From the IMG/VR virus record IMGVR_UViG_3300035703_000206, positions 1-38,277 of that record: DNA of 38,277 bases. One strand, given 5' to 3'. How positions within the stretch are numbered: position 1 is the stretch's first letter; each line of letters begins with the position of its first letter. Position numbers and translations under genes: made by a program. The DNA comes from a virus. Below are positions 1 through 8,016 of this stretch, one piece after another. The notes under the pieces were generated by a model. It saw only the letters and a list, made by a program, of their open reading frames with translations, did no database searches and had not been told where the DNA came from.

Positions 1-69
1 TTCCGGTGCTGCAACATTTGCTTCGGGCTTCTTACTAGCCTTTGTTGATGTTTTTTTATTTGTTTCCAT
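1..69 (-). CDS. Partial CDS, N-terminus of unknown Lys/Ala-rich protein
   Basis: Only the first 23 codons lie in the window. The start is the ATG at 69-67, preceded on the minus strand by AAAGGGGTAAAT, a good Shine-Dalgarno at normal spacing. The peptide begins METNKKTSTKASKKPEAN and is rich in Lys, Thr and Ala, like a disordered N-terminal tail. It follows the 126-residue gene upstream after a gap of 27 nt, so it is probably in the same transcript. No function can be given. Confidence 0.6.
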   Translation of the reverse strand, partial: METNKKTSTKASKKPEANVAAPE

Positions 70-96
70 ATTTACCCCTTTCTTTATGATTTGTAG

Positions 97-477
97 TTAT
101 AACTTATTTTTATGTTCTTTTTCTAAGTATTCCCAAAGTGATTCAAACGAATAACATATTGGATTTCCATTTTCGTCTTGTGCCCCAAACGTAGAACTTT
201 CTACCATTTCAGTTGTTTCATCTTCTTTTTTTATTAAAGTTGGAATTGTTGAAAAGTCCTTTTCACCAAAATTTGAGTCATATACAAACCAACTTACCCA
301 CTCCCACCCCTCATTACCATAGTGTGATTCTATTGAGGATTGTAACATTAATTCTATAGGTTTTGTTAGCTCATATTTACCATCCATCAAGTTAAACCCC
401 ATATCATAAAGTTTTGATATATCTTCTATAAATTTTTTATAAGATAATAATATTTGTAAAAAATGAGAGTATTGCAT
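97..477 (-). CDS. Conserved-looking phage hypothetical protein, 126 aa
   Basis: I prefer the ATG at 477-475 (MQYSHFLQILLSYKK), one base after the uvsE stop (TAATATG), as expected for coupled translation. A longer frame from 510 would overlap uvsE by 32 nt. The protein is mixed alpha/beta and rich in aromatic and acidic residues, with a GNEGWEWVSWFVYDSNFGEKD segment in the middle that resembles a widespread phage hypothetical. No signal peptide, membrane segment or catalytic motif is visible. The function is unknown; placement beside the UV endonuclease suggests an early or accessory gene. Confidence 0.7.
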   Translation of the reverse strand: MQYSHFLQILLSYKKFIEDISKLYDMGFNLMDGKYELTKPIELMLQSSIESHYGNEGWEWVSWFVYDSNFGEKDFSTIPTLIKKEDETTEMVESSTFGAQDENGNPICYSFESLWEYLEKEHKNKL

Positions 478-478
478 A

Positions 479-1417
479 TTAATTATAAGTTTGAGTGTTT
501 GGTAATCCACTATATTCGCAGATTGTATTTTTGATAAATGGTAATATAGAAAGTTCTTTTTGCTTAGCCTCTACCATTACGTCTAAATCATACCCATATG
601 TAGCTGGTAATTTGTTAATGTAGTCAGAGTGCGCTTGTGGTTTTAATTTATCATTATTTTCGTGTAATGCTTTACTTTCAGAATAATGAACAATTGGTTT
701 TATTCCATTTGACCAAGTTGATATTGCAAGCTCCAACGCTTCTTTTTCAGTTTGGTCACCCGTATTAAATGTAAAATGGTGATAATCAAAAACTATAGGG
801 ATCCCGATTTTATTATGAATATACATTAAATCTTTTACAGAATACATAGTAGCTTTGTCATCATTCTCTACCGTTAAGCGAGATCTAACAGAATGTGATA
901 ATCTATTGTAGTTTTCACAAAATCTATCCATTGCGGATTGTTTATCACCATACACACCATTACAATGAATGTTTATTTTGTTGTAAGGTGTTTTAGATAA
1001 TCCCATCATATCAAAAACCATTCCGTGAATTTCTAAATCAGTAATAGAATTTTTGACAACCGATTCATTAGGTGATGTTAATACGACAAATGGACCTGGA
1101 TGAGTCGTAATGCGAATACTATGCGCTGTGGCATAATCACCGGCACGTTTAAAGTTTTCTCTAATTACATTTGAATTTGGTAGGTCATCAAATTTGTATT
1201 CACTACCCCAAGGTAGAATGTCCGATGAAATGCGAAATAGTTTAATACCATTCTCTACATTCCATTTTAGAATATGTAGTAAATCTTCCGTATTTTTTAT
1301 GGCTAACTCGGACACATACGGCAATCCCATTTTATCAAAGGTTTTACGTATCATAGAACGATTAGTTGTCACCTTTGGAGATAGCGACAAGTTTATACAG
1401 GCATAGCCAAGTGTCAT
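479..1417 (-). CDS. uvsE: UV damage endonuclease (UvsE/UVDE type)
   Basis: The 312-residue length matches the UVDE family, TIM-barrel metal-dependent enzymes that nick DNA 5' of UV photoproducts. Family hallmarks are in order: N-terminal LGYACINLSL, then FRISSDILPWGS (family RISS motif), TTHPGPFVVL with a barrel His, NIHCNGVYGDK, RLTVENDD (the metal-ligand Glu after beta strands), IPIVFDYHHFTFN with the His pair, and KPIVHYSES near the C-terminus. With the overlapping small gene and Hsp20/PhoH downstream of nothing else, it forms part of a stress or repair segment. In a phage the likely job is repair of UV damage in its own DNA. Confident by motif content. Confidence 0.92.
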   Translation of the reverse strand: MTLGYACINLSLSPKVTTNRSMIRKTFDKMGLPYVSELAIKNTEDLLHILKWNVENGIKLFRISSDILPWGSEYKFDDLPNSNVIRENFKRAGDYATAHSIRITTHPGPFVVLTSPNESVVKNSITDLEIHGMVFDMMGLSKTPYNKINIHCNGVYGDKQSAMDRFCENYNRLSHSVRSRLTVENDDKATMYSVKDLMYIHNKIGIPIVFDYHHFTFNTGDQTEKEALELAISTWSNGIKPIVHYSESKALHENNDKLKPQAHSDYINKLPATYGYDLDVMVEAKQKELSILPFIKNTICEYSGLPNTQTYN

Positions 1418-1487
1418 TTATTTTTTTTTAATTATTGTTAATAATGATAATATATTAAATTAAAAATCAAATGTCAATTATTTTTAA

Positions 1488-2867
1488 TTAATAAACCTTG
1501 CTATCAAAGTCTTCGGGATATAAGTATTGATTTTCATCATCCTTCTTTACATAAGTTAGATAATAATTTATTGCGTTCTGGTCAAAAATCCATTTTTGTC
1601 TATCATTCCAATCAAAGTCAGGTCTTGCATAATATGGTTTTTGTTTTTTAGTTTTGCTTGAGCGAGATGATAATTGTGGTTTATACTCATCAATCATACC
1701 ATCACCATTGGTGTCCCAACCTTCAATTTTACCATCATCATTGGTATCAATACCACGTCTACTCTCATCTTTGATTAAATCTTCATCTAATATATCTTTA
1801 ACTTCCTGTGACGTAGAATTTTGATCATCTATTAAATTTGCTATATCTTCAATTTTATTTTCTTCTACCTCATTAACGGTATCATTTAAAGTGCTTATTT
1901 CTATTGGCTCACTAACTTCTTCAACTACTTTATTTACCTTTGGGTTTGCCCGTTTGGATTTTTTTGCAGTTTTTCTTTTTTGTGTCCTTTTTGGTTTTTG
2001 AGTTAAATTAGCATCACTCTTTTCACCATAAATTTTATATAATTTATCTTTATTATCTTCACTCTTTGGTTTTTTGTCAGTATCTAATTTCATTGCAGTG
2101 TTAAACGCAATAACCAAGGAAACTGCTAATGGGTCAAAGACAAATACAATTAGCAATGCAAAGATATTAACGATATTTGCCATAGGCCAACCTGTTATGT
2201 CAGACAAATAACGCAATGGTCCAACTTCACCGGCAACAGTAGATGCTGCTTTAATCTCAAAGATCTCTTTATCAAGTGTAGAAATAGAATCAGTTAATGC
2301 TTCAATTTCTTTACTCAAAACATCCCTCTGTCCTCTACTTTGAGTTAGTTGATCGTTAATATTTCTTTGAGCACCCGTAGATACATTTGTTATAACTTGA
2401 CCAGTTCGTCTATCAACACTTTGATTTACCGCATTTGAAATTCCACCAGTTAATGAAGATATAGATTCATTTAGTGACTCTCTTTCTTTTAAGGTTAAAT
2501 CTAATTGAGTTTGAAATCTTTGTTTCTTTAGCTCAATGACACCAACCTTGGAATCCATAACTGATAATTCATCCGCAGTTGTTTGGTATGCCGATGTTAA
2601 AAATCCATAAATACCAAGTGATGTAATCATCACTAATACAACGGTACCTATCATTAAATATGTCTTTAACAATTTACTTATTCTATCCCAATATGCATAC
2701 AAAAAAGATGCAGTAACTAGTTTTGCAAATTCTAATGAACCTGCCATTATCATAACTTCAAAACTAGCTCCGGCAAATAACTTACCTAAACCAGTAACTG
2801 AAAAAAATGCTGCACAAACTGCAACTAATAAAGATGATAGCCCAAGTAAAAGTGTTCTAATTTTCAT
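1488..2867 (-). CDS. Membrane protein with coiled coil and paired EF-hand-like loops
   Basis: 459 residues. Hydrophobic segments are seen near residues 5-30, 38-55, 68-92 and about 230-258. Between the third and fourth lies a long polar helical region (about 95-215) rich in Leu/Glu/Gln/Ser, likely coiled coil outside the membrane. After the last segment comes a Lys/Arg-rich stretch (PKRTQKRKTAKKSKRANPK), an acidic Glu/Asp region, and two adjacent calcium-loop-like repeats, DTNDDGKIEGW and DTNGDGMIDEY. The C-terminus is aromatic and basic. I do not recognise the family; it may be an inner-membrane protein acting in superinfection exclusion or lysis control, but that is a guess. Confidence 0.8.
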   Translation of the reverse strand: MKIRTLLLGLSSLLVAVCAAFFSVTGLGKLFAGASFEVMIMAGSLEFAKLVTASFLYAYWDRISKLLKTYLMIGTVVLVMITSLGIYGFLTSAYQTTADELSVMDSKVGVIELKKQRFQTQLDLTLKERESLNESISSLTGGISNAVNQSVDRRTGQVITNVSTGAQRNINDQLTQSRGQRDVLSKEIEALTDSISTLDKEIFEIKAASTVAGEVGPLRYLSDITGWPMANIVNIFALLIVFVFDPLAVSLVIAFNTAMKLDTDKKPKSEDNKDKLYKIYGEKSDANLTQKPKRTQKRKTAKKSKRANPKVNKVVEEVSEPIEISTLNDTVNEVEENKIEDIANLIDDQNSTSQEVKDILDEDLIKDESRRGIDTNDDGKIEGWDTNGDGMIDEYKPQLSSRSSKTKKQKPYYARPDFDWNDRQKWIFDQNAINYYLTYVKKDDENQYLYPEDFDSKVY

Positions 2868-2868
2868 A

Positions 2869-3048
2869 TTAAGATATATCTACAATTCCTTCTATTAATT
2901 CCATTAACTTTTTAATTTCCTTTAGTAAGTTAATAACTTCAGCTGGACTTAAAAATGCTTCACCGCGAGATGCTTTATCCAAAATTTCTATTCTTTTATT
3001 TACACCCTCAACAGAGTTTAAAACTTTTTCTTTATATTCAAATTTCAT
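2869..3048 (-). CDS. Small helical protein, 59 aa
   Basis: An open frame starts at ATG 3048-3046 (MKFEYKEKVLNSVEGVNKR) and stops at TAA 2871-2869, two bases before the next gene's ATG. The start is preceded by an A/T-rich leader with GAGG about 6 nt upstream. The protein is predicted mostly helical with a heptad-like Leu/Ile pattern in its C-terminal half (VINLLKEIKKLMELIEGIV). The tight spacing to the membrane protein downstream suggests co-translation. No function is recognised. Confidence 0.65.
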   Translation of the reverse strand: MKFEYKEKVLNSVEGVNKRIEILDKASRGEAFLSPAEVINLLKEIKKLMELIEGIVDIS

Positions 3049-3066
3049 ATAACCTCATTTATTAAA

Positions 3067-3087
3067 ATGGGGGGAGTTACCCCCCAT
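3067..3087 (-). terminator. Rho-independent terminator after hsp20
   Basis: A perfect 8-bp stem, ATGGGGGG pairing with CCCCCCAT around a 5-nt loop, stands out in AT-rich DNA. It lies 11 nt past the hsp20 stop and on the minus strand is followed by TTTTAAT. The T-tract is short, so termination may be partial, with readthrough into the 59-residue gene. Confidence 0.7.
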
Positions 3088-3098
3088 ATATTTATATA

Positions 3099-3569
3099 TT
3101 AAGTAATAATTACTTCTATTTCATTATTTTTCTTTTCTTCTGGCTTGATTTTTGGTATGGTTATATTAACAATACCATTGTCAAACTTTGCATTTATATT
3201 TTTGACATTCAATTTAGACTCATCAATATAAAATACACGTTTGAAGAATGAACGCTTTAATTCTTTATAAATATACCTACCACCGTCTTTGGGTTCGGTA
3301 TTATCCGCTTTTTTATTACCAGATATAACCAACGCACCCTCTGATACTTTTATAGAAATATCATCTTTATTAAGACCTGGTATCTCTGCTATAACGTGAT
3401 ATGAATTATCATATTCAATAACATCACACTTTGGGTATGAACCAGACGTAGTTATCCCAAGTTCCCGTGTAGTCTGTGGGAACATATCCTTAAACATTCT
3501 ATTTGCGATGTCATCAAATGATCTAAATATATCATTAGCATCTACGTATCTTTCAACACCAAATTTCAT
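3099..3569 (-). CDS. hsp20: Small heat shock protein, Hsp20/alpha-crystallin family
   Basis: 156 residues, typical for the family. The N-terminal arm (NDIFRSFDDIANRMFKDMF) precedes an alpha-crystallin domain starting at about residue 45 (YPKCDVIEYDNSYHVIAEIPGL) and ending in AKFDNGIVNITIPK, the family's A-x-x-x-n-G-v-L signature. A charged tail ending in IEVIIT resembles the I-x-I oligomer-docking motif. Such ATP-independent holdases are known in T4-like marine phages, where a scaffolding or protease-adaptor role has been proposed. The start has a strong AGGAG 7 nt upstream, one of the best ribosome sites in the window. The leader contains two hairpins and the gene has its own terminator, so it may be a single-gene transcript. 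Confidence 0.95.
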   Translation of the reverse strand: MKFGVERYVDANDIFRSFDDIANRMFKDMFPQTTRELGITTSGSYPKCDVIEYDNSYHVIAEIPGLNKDDISIKVSEGALVISGNKKADNTEPKDGGRYIYKELKRSFFKRVFYIDESKLNVKNINAKFDNGIVNITIPKIKPEEKKNNEIEVIIT

Positions 3570-3600
3570 AGTTTTACTCCTGTTTTGGTTTATTTGTTAC

Positions 3601-3652
3601 ATTACCCCGTTGGGGTCAATGTATAAATTCAATCCGAGTTTCGGCATTGAAT
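3601..3652 (-). promoter_or_regulatory. Two stem-loops in the hsp20 leader
   Basis: Between the upstream stop and the hsp20 start lie two hairpins. The first (3627-3652) pairs ATTCAAT/ATTGAAT and CCGA/TCGG with one unpaired G. The second (3601-3620) pairs ACCCC/GGGGT plus ATT/AAT, also with one unpaired G. Both close on the triloop AAC when read on the minus strand. Neither is followed by a T-tract, so they are not standard terminators. Neither clearly sequesters the AGGAG at 3577-3581. Confidence 0.5.
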
Positions 3653-3670
3653 ATTATAATAAATATCTAA

Positions 3671-4138
3671 TTATTTAAAATCACATATATCTTTAGAACA
3701 AAGTGATCTATATAAAATTTCAATTTCCTCTTCGCTGAAGCAAATACCTAAATCAAAAAAGTCGTGAAGTTGAACAAAGTATTGTCCTTTTTTTAGACCA
3801 TTTATTTTTTCATTAGAAAGCGATGAAATTAAAACTGGACAACCATTATTTAAATCTAGTTCAGATTCTCTTGGTAATTTTAAAATCCAGTAATATGCAT
3901 CTTCTGCATCCTCGGCACCAAAATTATCATCAAACTCATCCCCATCATCGTCGTCATCATTCATAAATTCTACAAAATCTGTATTGGGGTCATCATCATC
4001 TTCAAATTGATAAAATAAGTTATTATCATCAGTTATGTTAATTCTTTCCCATTTTTGACGAATGAATGTCTCATCTGTAATTGGGGTTAATCCCCAATCT
4101 ACAACCGGTATTTCTGTAGTATTATCATTTAATGCCAT
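3671..4138 (-). CDS. Acidic hypothetical protein, 155 aa
   Basis: The start is ATG at 4138. The sequence is very acidic, with runs EDDDD and NDDDDDGDEFDD between residues about 45 and 75, which are probably disordered. A folded C-terminal half contains NGCPVLISSLSNEKINGLKKGQY and ends in DICDFK. No signal peptide or membrane segment is present. The acidic region could mimic DNA or bind metal or basic partners, but nothing else supports that. It stands alone between PhoH and Hsp20. Confidence 0.7.
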   Translation of the reverse strand: MALNDNTTEIPVVDWGLTPITDETFIRQKWERINITDDNNLFYQFEDDDDPNTDFVEFMNDDDDDGDEFDDNFGAEDAEDAYYWILKLPRESELDLNNGCPVLISSLSNEKINGLKKGQYFVQLHDFFDLGICFSEEEIEILYRSLCSKDICDFK

Positions 4139-4198
4139 TTTGGTATAATTTTATTTTATATAAGCTGAAATATATTAATTTTATTTTCAAATGTCAAA

Positions 4199-4996
4199 TT
4201 AAATATCATTGTTATTAATAGAATCTAAAATTTCATACGTATTGCGCTCACCAAGATCTATAATTTCATCCCCTTCATACGTTTCTAATATTCGTTTAAC
4301 AATACCACTTCTAACACAATCAGCTTTACCAAATTCTATTTGGTATACTCCTTCAACTCCACCAAATCTATTCCATACATCATAAAATCCACTTTTAGTA
4401 TATGCCGGTGATCCGTTAACTCTATACTTATCGGTCTGTGACAAGTCACCCTGAATAATCAATTTAGAATCGTCTGATATTCTAGTCGCTAAAGTTTTAA
4501 GCTGAAGTGGTGAAGTATTTTGCGCTTCATCTAAAATAATATAGCACTTTTCAAAATTAACACCTCTTAAAAAATTTAATACTCTAAATTCTAATTTTTT
4601 CTTTGCTATCAACTTTTCCATTTCAGGTTCACCTATAATTTTTTTTAAAATAAAAAACGCTGAATCATTATGGTATGAAATCTTTTCCATTAGGTCACCT
4701 GGTAAAAATCCAAGTTGATCTTCATTACCTACACTGACTGTTGGATTGATTATAATTAATTTATTAATTTCAGATTCTTTTGAATATAAGAATTCTAAAC
4801 CTTTATGTATTGACGCGTATGTTTTACCAGCACCTGCTAGTGCGTGTGCCATTATAATTCTATTATCTGTGTGCTCTATAGCTCTATAGAATCTTTTTTG
4901 GTTTTTTGTTTTAAATTTAATTTTATTTAGTAGTTTAGGAATTGAACTTTCAGTTAAAGTTTCATCAGTTTGTGTTGTTATGTTCTTTTTTGGCAT
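4199..4996 (-). CDS. phoH: PhoH-like P-loop ATPase
   Basis: 265 residues. Walker A is GAGKT at 55-59 in the context MAHALAGAGKTYAS, and Walker B is ILDEAQN at about 154-160, followed by SPLQLKTLATRI, the typical PhoH continuation. Also present are NPTVSVG and LGFLPGD, and QGDLSQTDKY near residue 185. These are characteristic of the PhoH superfamily (NTPase, helicase superfamily 1-like fold), which is common in T4-like and marine phages. In bacteria it belongs to the phosphate-starvation regulon; its phage role is not settled, with RNA metabolism suggested. No long N-terminal PIN domain is present. Confidence 0.92.
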   Translation of the reverse strand: MPKKNITTQTDETLTESSIPKLLNKIKFKTKNQKRFYRAIEHTDNRIIMAHALAGAGKTYASIHKGLEFLYSKESEINKLIIINPTVSVGNEDQLGFLPGDLMEKISYHNDSAFFILKKIIGEPEMEKLIAKKKLEFRVLNFLRGVNFEKCYIILDEAQNTSPLQLKTLATRISDDSKLIIQGDLSQTDKYRVNGSPAYTKSGFYDVWNRFGGVEGVYQIEFGKADCVRSGIVKRILETYEGDEIIDLGERNTYEILDSINNNDI

Positions 4997-5027
4997 ATTT
5001 GATAATTTTATTTTTTATTAAAAAAAC

Positions 5028-5354
5028 CTATGACATATCATTCAATATATCTCTAATTACTGCACATAACTCATATTCTTCTTCATCAATCAACCACTCC
5101 ATTGCTACGTTTAAAAAATTTACATAGTCACTTTTATAAACAACAATAACTATTGTTGATTTTTTTAGAGTGAATAATGTAATAACATCTGTATTTTCTT
5201 TTATAGATTTTAAAATTAAATCTATTGCATACTTAAAAATTTTAGTACCGTGTTTTTCCAAAAAGAAATTTGCAACTGAATGATAGTCTTTGGATAAATA
5301 ACGTTTCCAGTCTAACGTAGAATATGTTTTAAATGTTGTATGGTTTAATTCCAT
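5028..5354 (-). CDS. Hypothetical protein, 108 aa
   Basis: Begins MELNHTTFKTYSTLDWKRYLSKDYHSVANFFLEKHG. It is mixed alpha/beta with a LFTLKKSTIVIVVYKSDYVNFL segment and an acidic end (DEEEYELCAVIRDILNDMS). It ends 32 bases before the phoH start, so the two are probably co-transcribed. No motif or family is recognised. Confidence 0.65.
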   Translation of the reverse strand: MELNHTTFKTYSTLDWKRYLSKDYHSVANFFLEKHGTKIFKYAIDLILKSIKENTDVITLFTLKKSTIVIVVYKSDYVNFLNVAMEWLIDEEEYELCAVIRDILNDMS

Positions 5355-5413
5355 AAAAATAATTATTTAATGTTTAAATTAAAAAGACTGATAAATACAA
5401 ATAAAATTTATTT

Positions 5414-5581
5414 TCATTTAAAAAATAAAAATAATTTTGAAAGTAAAATGATTGATAAAATCACTATAATATAGAATAATATTACTTTTTTATTTGATTT
5501 TTTTAAGCCTAAAATTCTTCTATTGACAAAGTGACCGATCCCAAGTTTGCTATATTTTTTGTAAGAATTTATTTTCTTCAT
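5414..5581 (-). CDS. Small single-span membrane protein, 55 aa
   Basis: An open frame from ATG 5581-5579 to TGA 5416-5414. The first 30 residues are basic (MKKINSYKKYSKLGIGHFVNRR, then GLKKSNKK) and the rest is a single hydrophobic segment (VILFYIIVILSIILL) ending in a short KLFLFFK tail. By the positive-inside rule the N-terminus would be cytoplasmic. There is no good Shine-Dalgarno, and the AT-rich composition makes chance ORFs more likely, so confidence is moderate. Confidence 0.45.
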   Translation of the reverse strand: MKKINSYKKYSKLGIGHFVNRRILGLKKSNKKVILFYIIVILSIILLSKLFLFFK

Positions 5582-5695
5582 ATTAGGTTTTGTTAAAATT
5601 TGTTAAATTTATGTTAAAATATTTATTATTTTAAACGTTTTAAATATTTCTATATATGTATATATAACTAACTACTTAATACTTAAACAGTACCC

Positions 5696-5767
5696 AGTTA
5701 ATAATTAAAAAGTATATATTAATTAAATTATAAGTTAATAATTAAAAAGTATATATTAATTAAATTA
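5696..5767. repeat. Perfect 35-bp direct repeat, AT-only core
   Basis: The same 35 bases, starting AGTTAATAATTAAAAAGTAT, occur at 5696-5730 and 5733-5767, a period of 37. The second copy includes the last codons and stop of the gene ending at 5760. On the minus strand each copy contains ATATATACTT, sharing eight bases with the recurrent ATATACTTATAT element. The surrounding gap 5582-5759 is nearly pure A/T with no other gene; it could hold promoters or an origin. Confidence 0.85.
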
Positions 5768-5978
5768 ACCATTTATTAATTGGACACTTAGATGAAATAT
5801 TAATAACTTTACTATTTAAATAACAGTTACATTTATTACATATACTTATATCATTTTCTTTATTTCTATATTCACATAAAAAACAAACAGATAGCCGCAT
5901 AGCAGCTATCTGTGATTCTCTCTCATTTGAATATAATTTTATAGAAAATTCTTTTTCTATCTTCTTATATTCAATCAT
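5760..5978 (-). CDS. Small Cys-rich zinc-binding-type protein, 72 aa
   Basis: After a helical N-terminus the last 40 residues carry CFLCEYR, ICNKCNCYLNSK and SSKCPINKW: six or seven cysteines spaced as in small phage proteins resembling the DUF6171 family, which end in a CPxxKW pattern. It probably binds one or two zinc ions; the partner is unknown. Its ATG overlaps the stop of the preceding gene (ATGA), a sign of coupled translation. Confidence 0.7.
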   Translation of the reverse strand: MIEYKKIEKEFSIKLYSNERESQIAAMRLSVCFLCEYRNKENDISICNKCNCYLNSKVINISSKCPINKWLI

Positions 5979-6175
5979 TTATTAATTTTCATTAAAATGT
6001 GTTCTAATTCATTTTTGACGTGCTGGTTTACCTCTTCAATTGGAATGGATCCACCAAGTGGTTTTTTGGATGGTGATAGTCTATAAAAACTAACCCCATC
6101 GTATCCAATGTGACCATTATCAAGATAAATCATTCGTGCTAATCTATTATTTACAAAGTTATTTCTATTTTTCAT
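5975..6175 (-). CDS. Hypothetical protein, 66 aa
   Basis: Begins MKNRNNFVNNRLARMIYLDNGHIGYDGVSFY, then SPSKKPLGGSIPIEEVNQHVKNELEHILMKINK. A short beta region precedes an amphipathic C-terminal helix. It lies 27 nt after the metallophosphoesterase and overlaps the zinc-type gene by four bases. No family is recognised. Confidence 0.6.
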   Translation of the reverse strand: MKNRNNFVNNRLARMIYLDNGHIGYDGVSFYRLSPSKKPLGGSIPIEEVNQHVKNELEHILMKINK

Positions 6176-6202
6176 ATCAGTTTATTTTTTATTTTTATTG
6201 TT

Positions 6203-6892
6203 TTAGTTAAAGGTAATTTGTTTTGTTTCAGTATCTAACGTTATGTTTAATGGTTTATATCTATAATTATATTCCTCATCTAATACAGATGCATTTATAA
6301 AATTAGTTACACCATCAAATCTATGTCCTCTTCCAGAATGGATGTGACCACACACGTGTAGAGTAGGTTTAACCCTATCTTTGATATGTCTTACTAACAA
6401 TTCACATCCTAAACTTTCAGTTTTCCCAATCACTTTGTCCACATATCCCCAAGCAGGTCCGTGTGTTATAAGTATATCAGTATCATCAGGTATCAGTTCC
6501 CATTTTGAATTTAACTCATTTGAATTTCTATCTAAGTTAAATGCCCAGTCATAAAATCGTGCTTGCCAAGGTGAGCCGTAAATCTTTACTCCTTCTATTT
6601 CTACTGAATTATCCATTAGGTATGTCACATCACCAAATTTATTCAGTATATCTACCACAGCATTTTCACTAATGTGCGTTTCAAAACAAAAATCGTGGTT
6701 ACCAGCTATAAAGATTTTATGTGTATATGGTTGTTTATCAAACCATTCTAAAAAGTTTCTAACTTGATATAAATAACCTACAGATGAAATATCACCAGCG
6801 TGAATTAGAATATCACCACCAATCATATCACGTGTAAGTTCATTATGTTTATTGTGAGTGTCGCTTATTAAAGTGATATTTAATTTACTCAT
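6203..6892 (-). CDS. Calcineurin-like metallophosphoesterase
   Basis: 229 residues with the complete two-metal phosphoesterase motif series: SDTHNKH near residues 10-16, GDILIHAGDIS, AGNHDFCF, ILITHGPAWG and CGHIHSGRG. The pattern is closest to the MPPED/UPF0046-like branch of single-domain metallophosphoesterases. The substrate cannot be read from the sequence; members hydrolyse phosphodiesters including cyclic nucleotides. It overlaps the RNA ligase gene by 8 nt and has an AAGGAAAC ribosome site within that gene, so both are made together. An RNA-end processing role is an inference from that context. Confidence 0.88.
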   Translation of the reverse strand: MSKLNITLISDTHNKHNELTRDMIGGDILIHAGDISSVGYLYQVRNFLEWFDKQPYTHKIFIAGNHDFCFETHISENAVVDILNKFGDVTYLMDNSVEIEGVKIYGSPWQARFYDWAFNLDRNSNELNSKWELIPDDTDILITHGPAWGYVDKVIGKTESLGCELLVRHIKDRVKPTLHVCGHIHSGRGHRFDGVTNFINASVLDEEYNYRYKPLNITLDTETKQITFN

Positions 6893-7937
6893 ATGTTTCC
6901 TTAAATGGTTTTGAGTATTCTGGTTTTAATCGTCTCCATATAGATTGCTTATATTCTTTACTATCCAACATTTTGAATAACACATCTTTATACTCAAAAT
7001 CGTTTACAGCATCGGCAAACTCTTTACGAGATTGGGTGTTATTGATTGATTGGAATTTGGAAATACATTCTAATTCTATTTTTTGGAATTGAGTATTCAA
7101 GTTATTTATTGTAGTTTTTACCCAATTATAAAATTCATCAGGCACTCTATCCAATAGCTCGTCCATACTTAATTCTTTTGATAAATGTTCCCAAATAGTT
7201 TTAGTAGAAACATTTGTCACAATTCGGTGCAATCGTAAATATTCATTGCCCTTTATTTTCATCCGGAAACCTGAATTGAACCTAACAACAAATCCTTCTT
7301 CAGTCATTGGTATAATTTTTTTCAGTTCATCAAATGATGTGTGTGATAAACTATTATATCGTTTAGCAGTTTCCATTCCTATTTGATTAAAATAATCTAT
7401 TGGTAATTCTTCACCAGTTTGGGTGTTAATAATAGCCAAGCCAAACAAATCTTCTACATTTTCATAATCTACCACAATTCTGTTTTGTGGGTATATGATC
7501 TCTACTAAAAACGTCAACGGAGACCCACCAAATTTTGCTTGTAACGAATTAACATATTTAGTCCGTAGTAGATTAACCCCCCTAATTGATTGATAACTTA
7601 TAAACGAACCACGGGATGCTAAAATCCATTCCCCATTATATTGAAATATAATACCAAGTGATCCATCTAATTTTTCATAGACTTCAAACGGTTCATTAGG
7701 AATGGATGATAATTCTTCCCAATTAAAAAACTTTGGGAATGGTCGTGCTACAATCTCACCTGTATTGTAGTTAATCACTAAACCTCTACACATTAAAGTG
7801 GTTGGTGTCCAAAACTTATCATACTGCGTAGATGCAGAATAGTTTAAAATCCACAAAGGATATTGTGGGTGTTCAGACTTGATTAAACGACCGTCGGATA
7901 ATAGCTGTTTGATTTCCGACAAATTTACAAACGACAC
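6885..7937 (-). CDS. RNA ligase, T4 Rnl1-like
   Basis: 350 residues. The nucleotidyltransferase motifs are in order: motif I YEKLDGS with predicted adenylated Lys89, ASRGSF at about 107-112, motif III FLVEIIYPQNRIVVDY (143-158), motif IV EEGFVVRF (213-220) and motif V MKIKGNEY (226-233, Lys227 and Lys229). A helical C-terminal region of about 110 residues follows, as in the T4 RNA ligase 1 family. It seals RNA 5'-phosphate to 3'-OH ends using ATP, typically to repair host-cleaved tRNA. The start is GTG at 7937, with the first internal ATG only at residue 49. It is sandwiched between two metallophosphoesterases. Confidence 0.92.
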   Translation of the reverse strand: MSFVNLSEIKQLLSDGRLIKSEHPQYPLWILNYSASTQYDKFWTPTTLMCRGLVINYNTGEIVARPFPKFFNWEELSSIPNEPFEVYEKLDGSLGIIFQYNGEWILASRGSFISYQSIRGVNLLRTKYVNSLQAKFGGSPLTFLVEIIYPQNRIVVDYENVEDLFGLAIINTQTGEELPIDYFNQIGMETAKRYNSLSHTSFDELKKIIPMTEEGFVVRFNSGFRMKIKGNEYLRLHRIVTNVSTKTIWEHLSKELSMDELLDRVPDEFYNWVKTTINNLNTQFQKIELECISKFQSINNTQSRKEFADAVNDFEYKDVLFKMLDSKEYKQSIWRRLKPEYSKPFKETYE

Positions 7938-8016
7938 TTTGGTTATGGTCTATTTGTTAATGTTTCTGTTACTTCTATAAGATACGGAATATGGAATGAA
8001 ATGTCAAATTGTTTTT

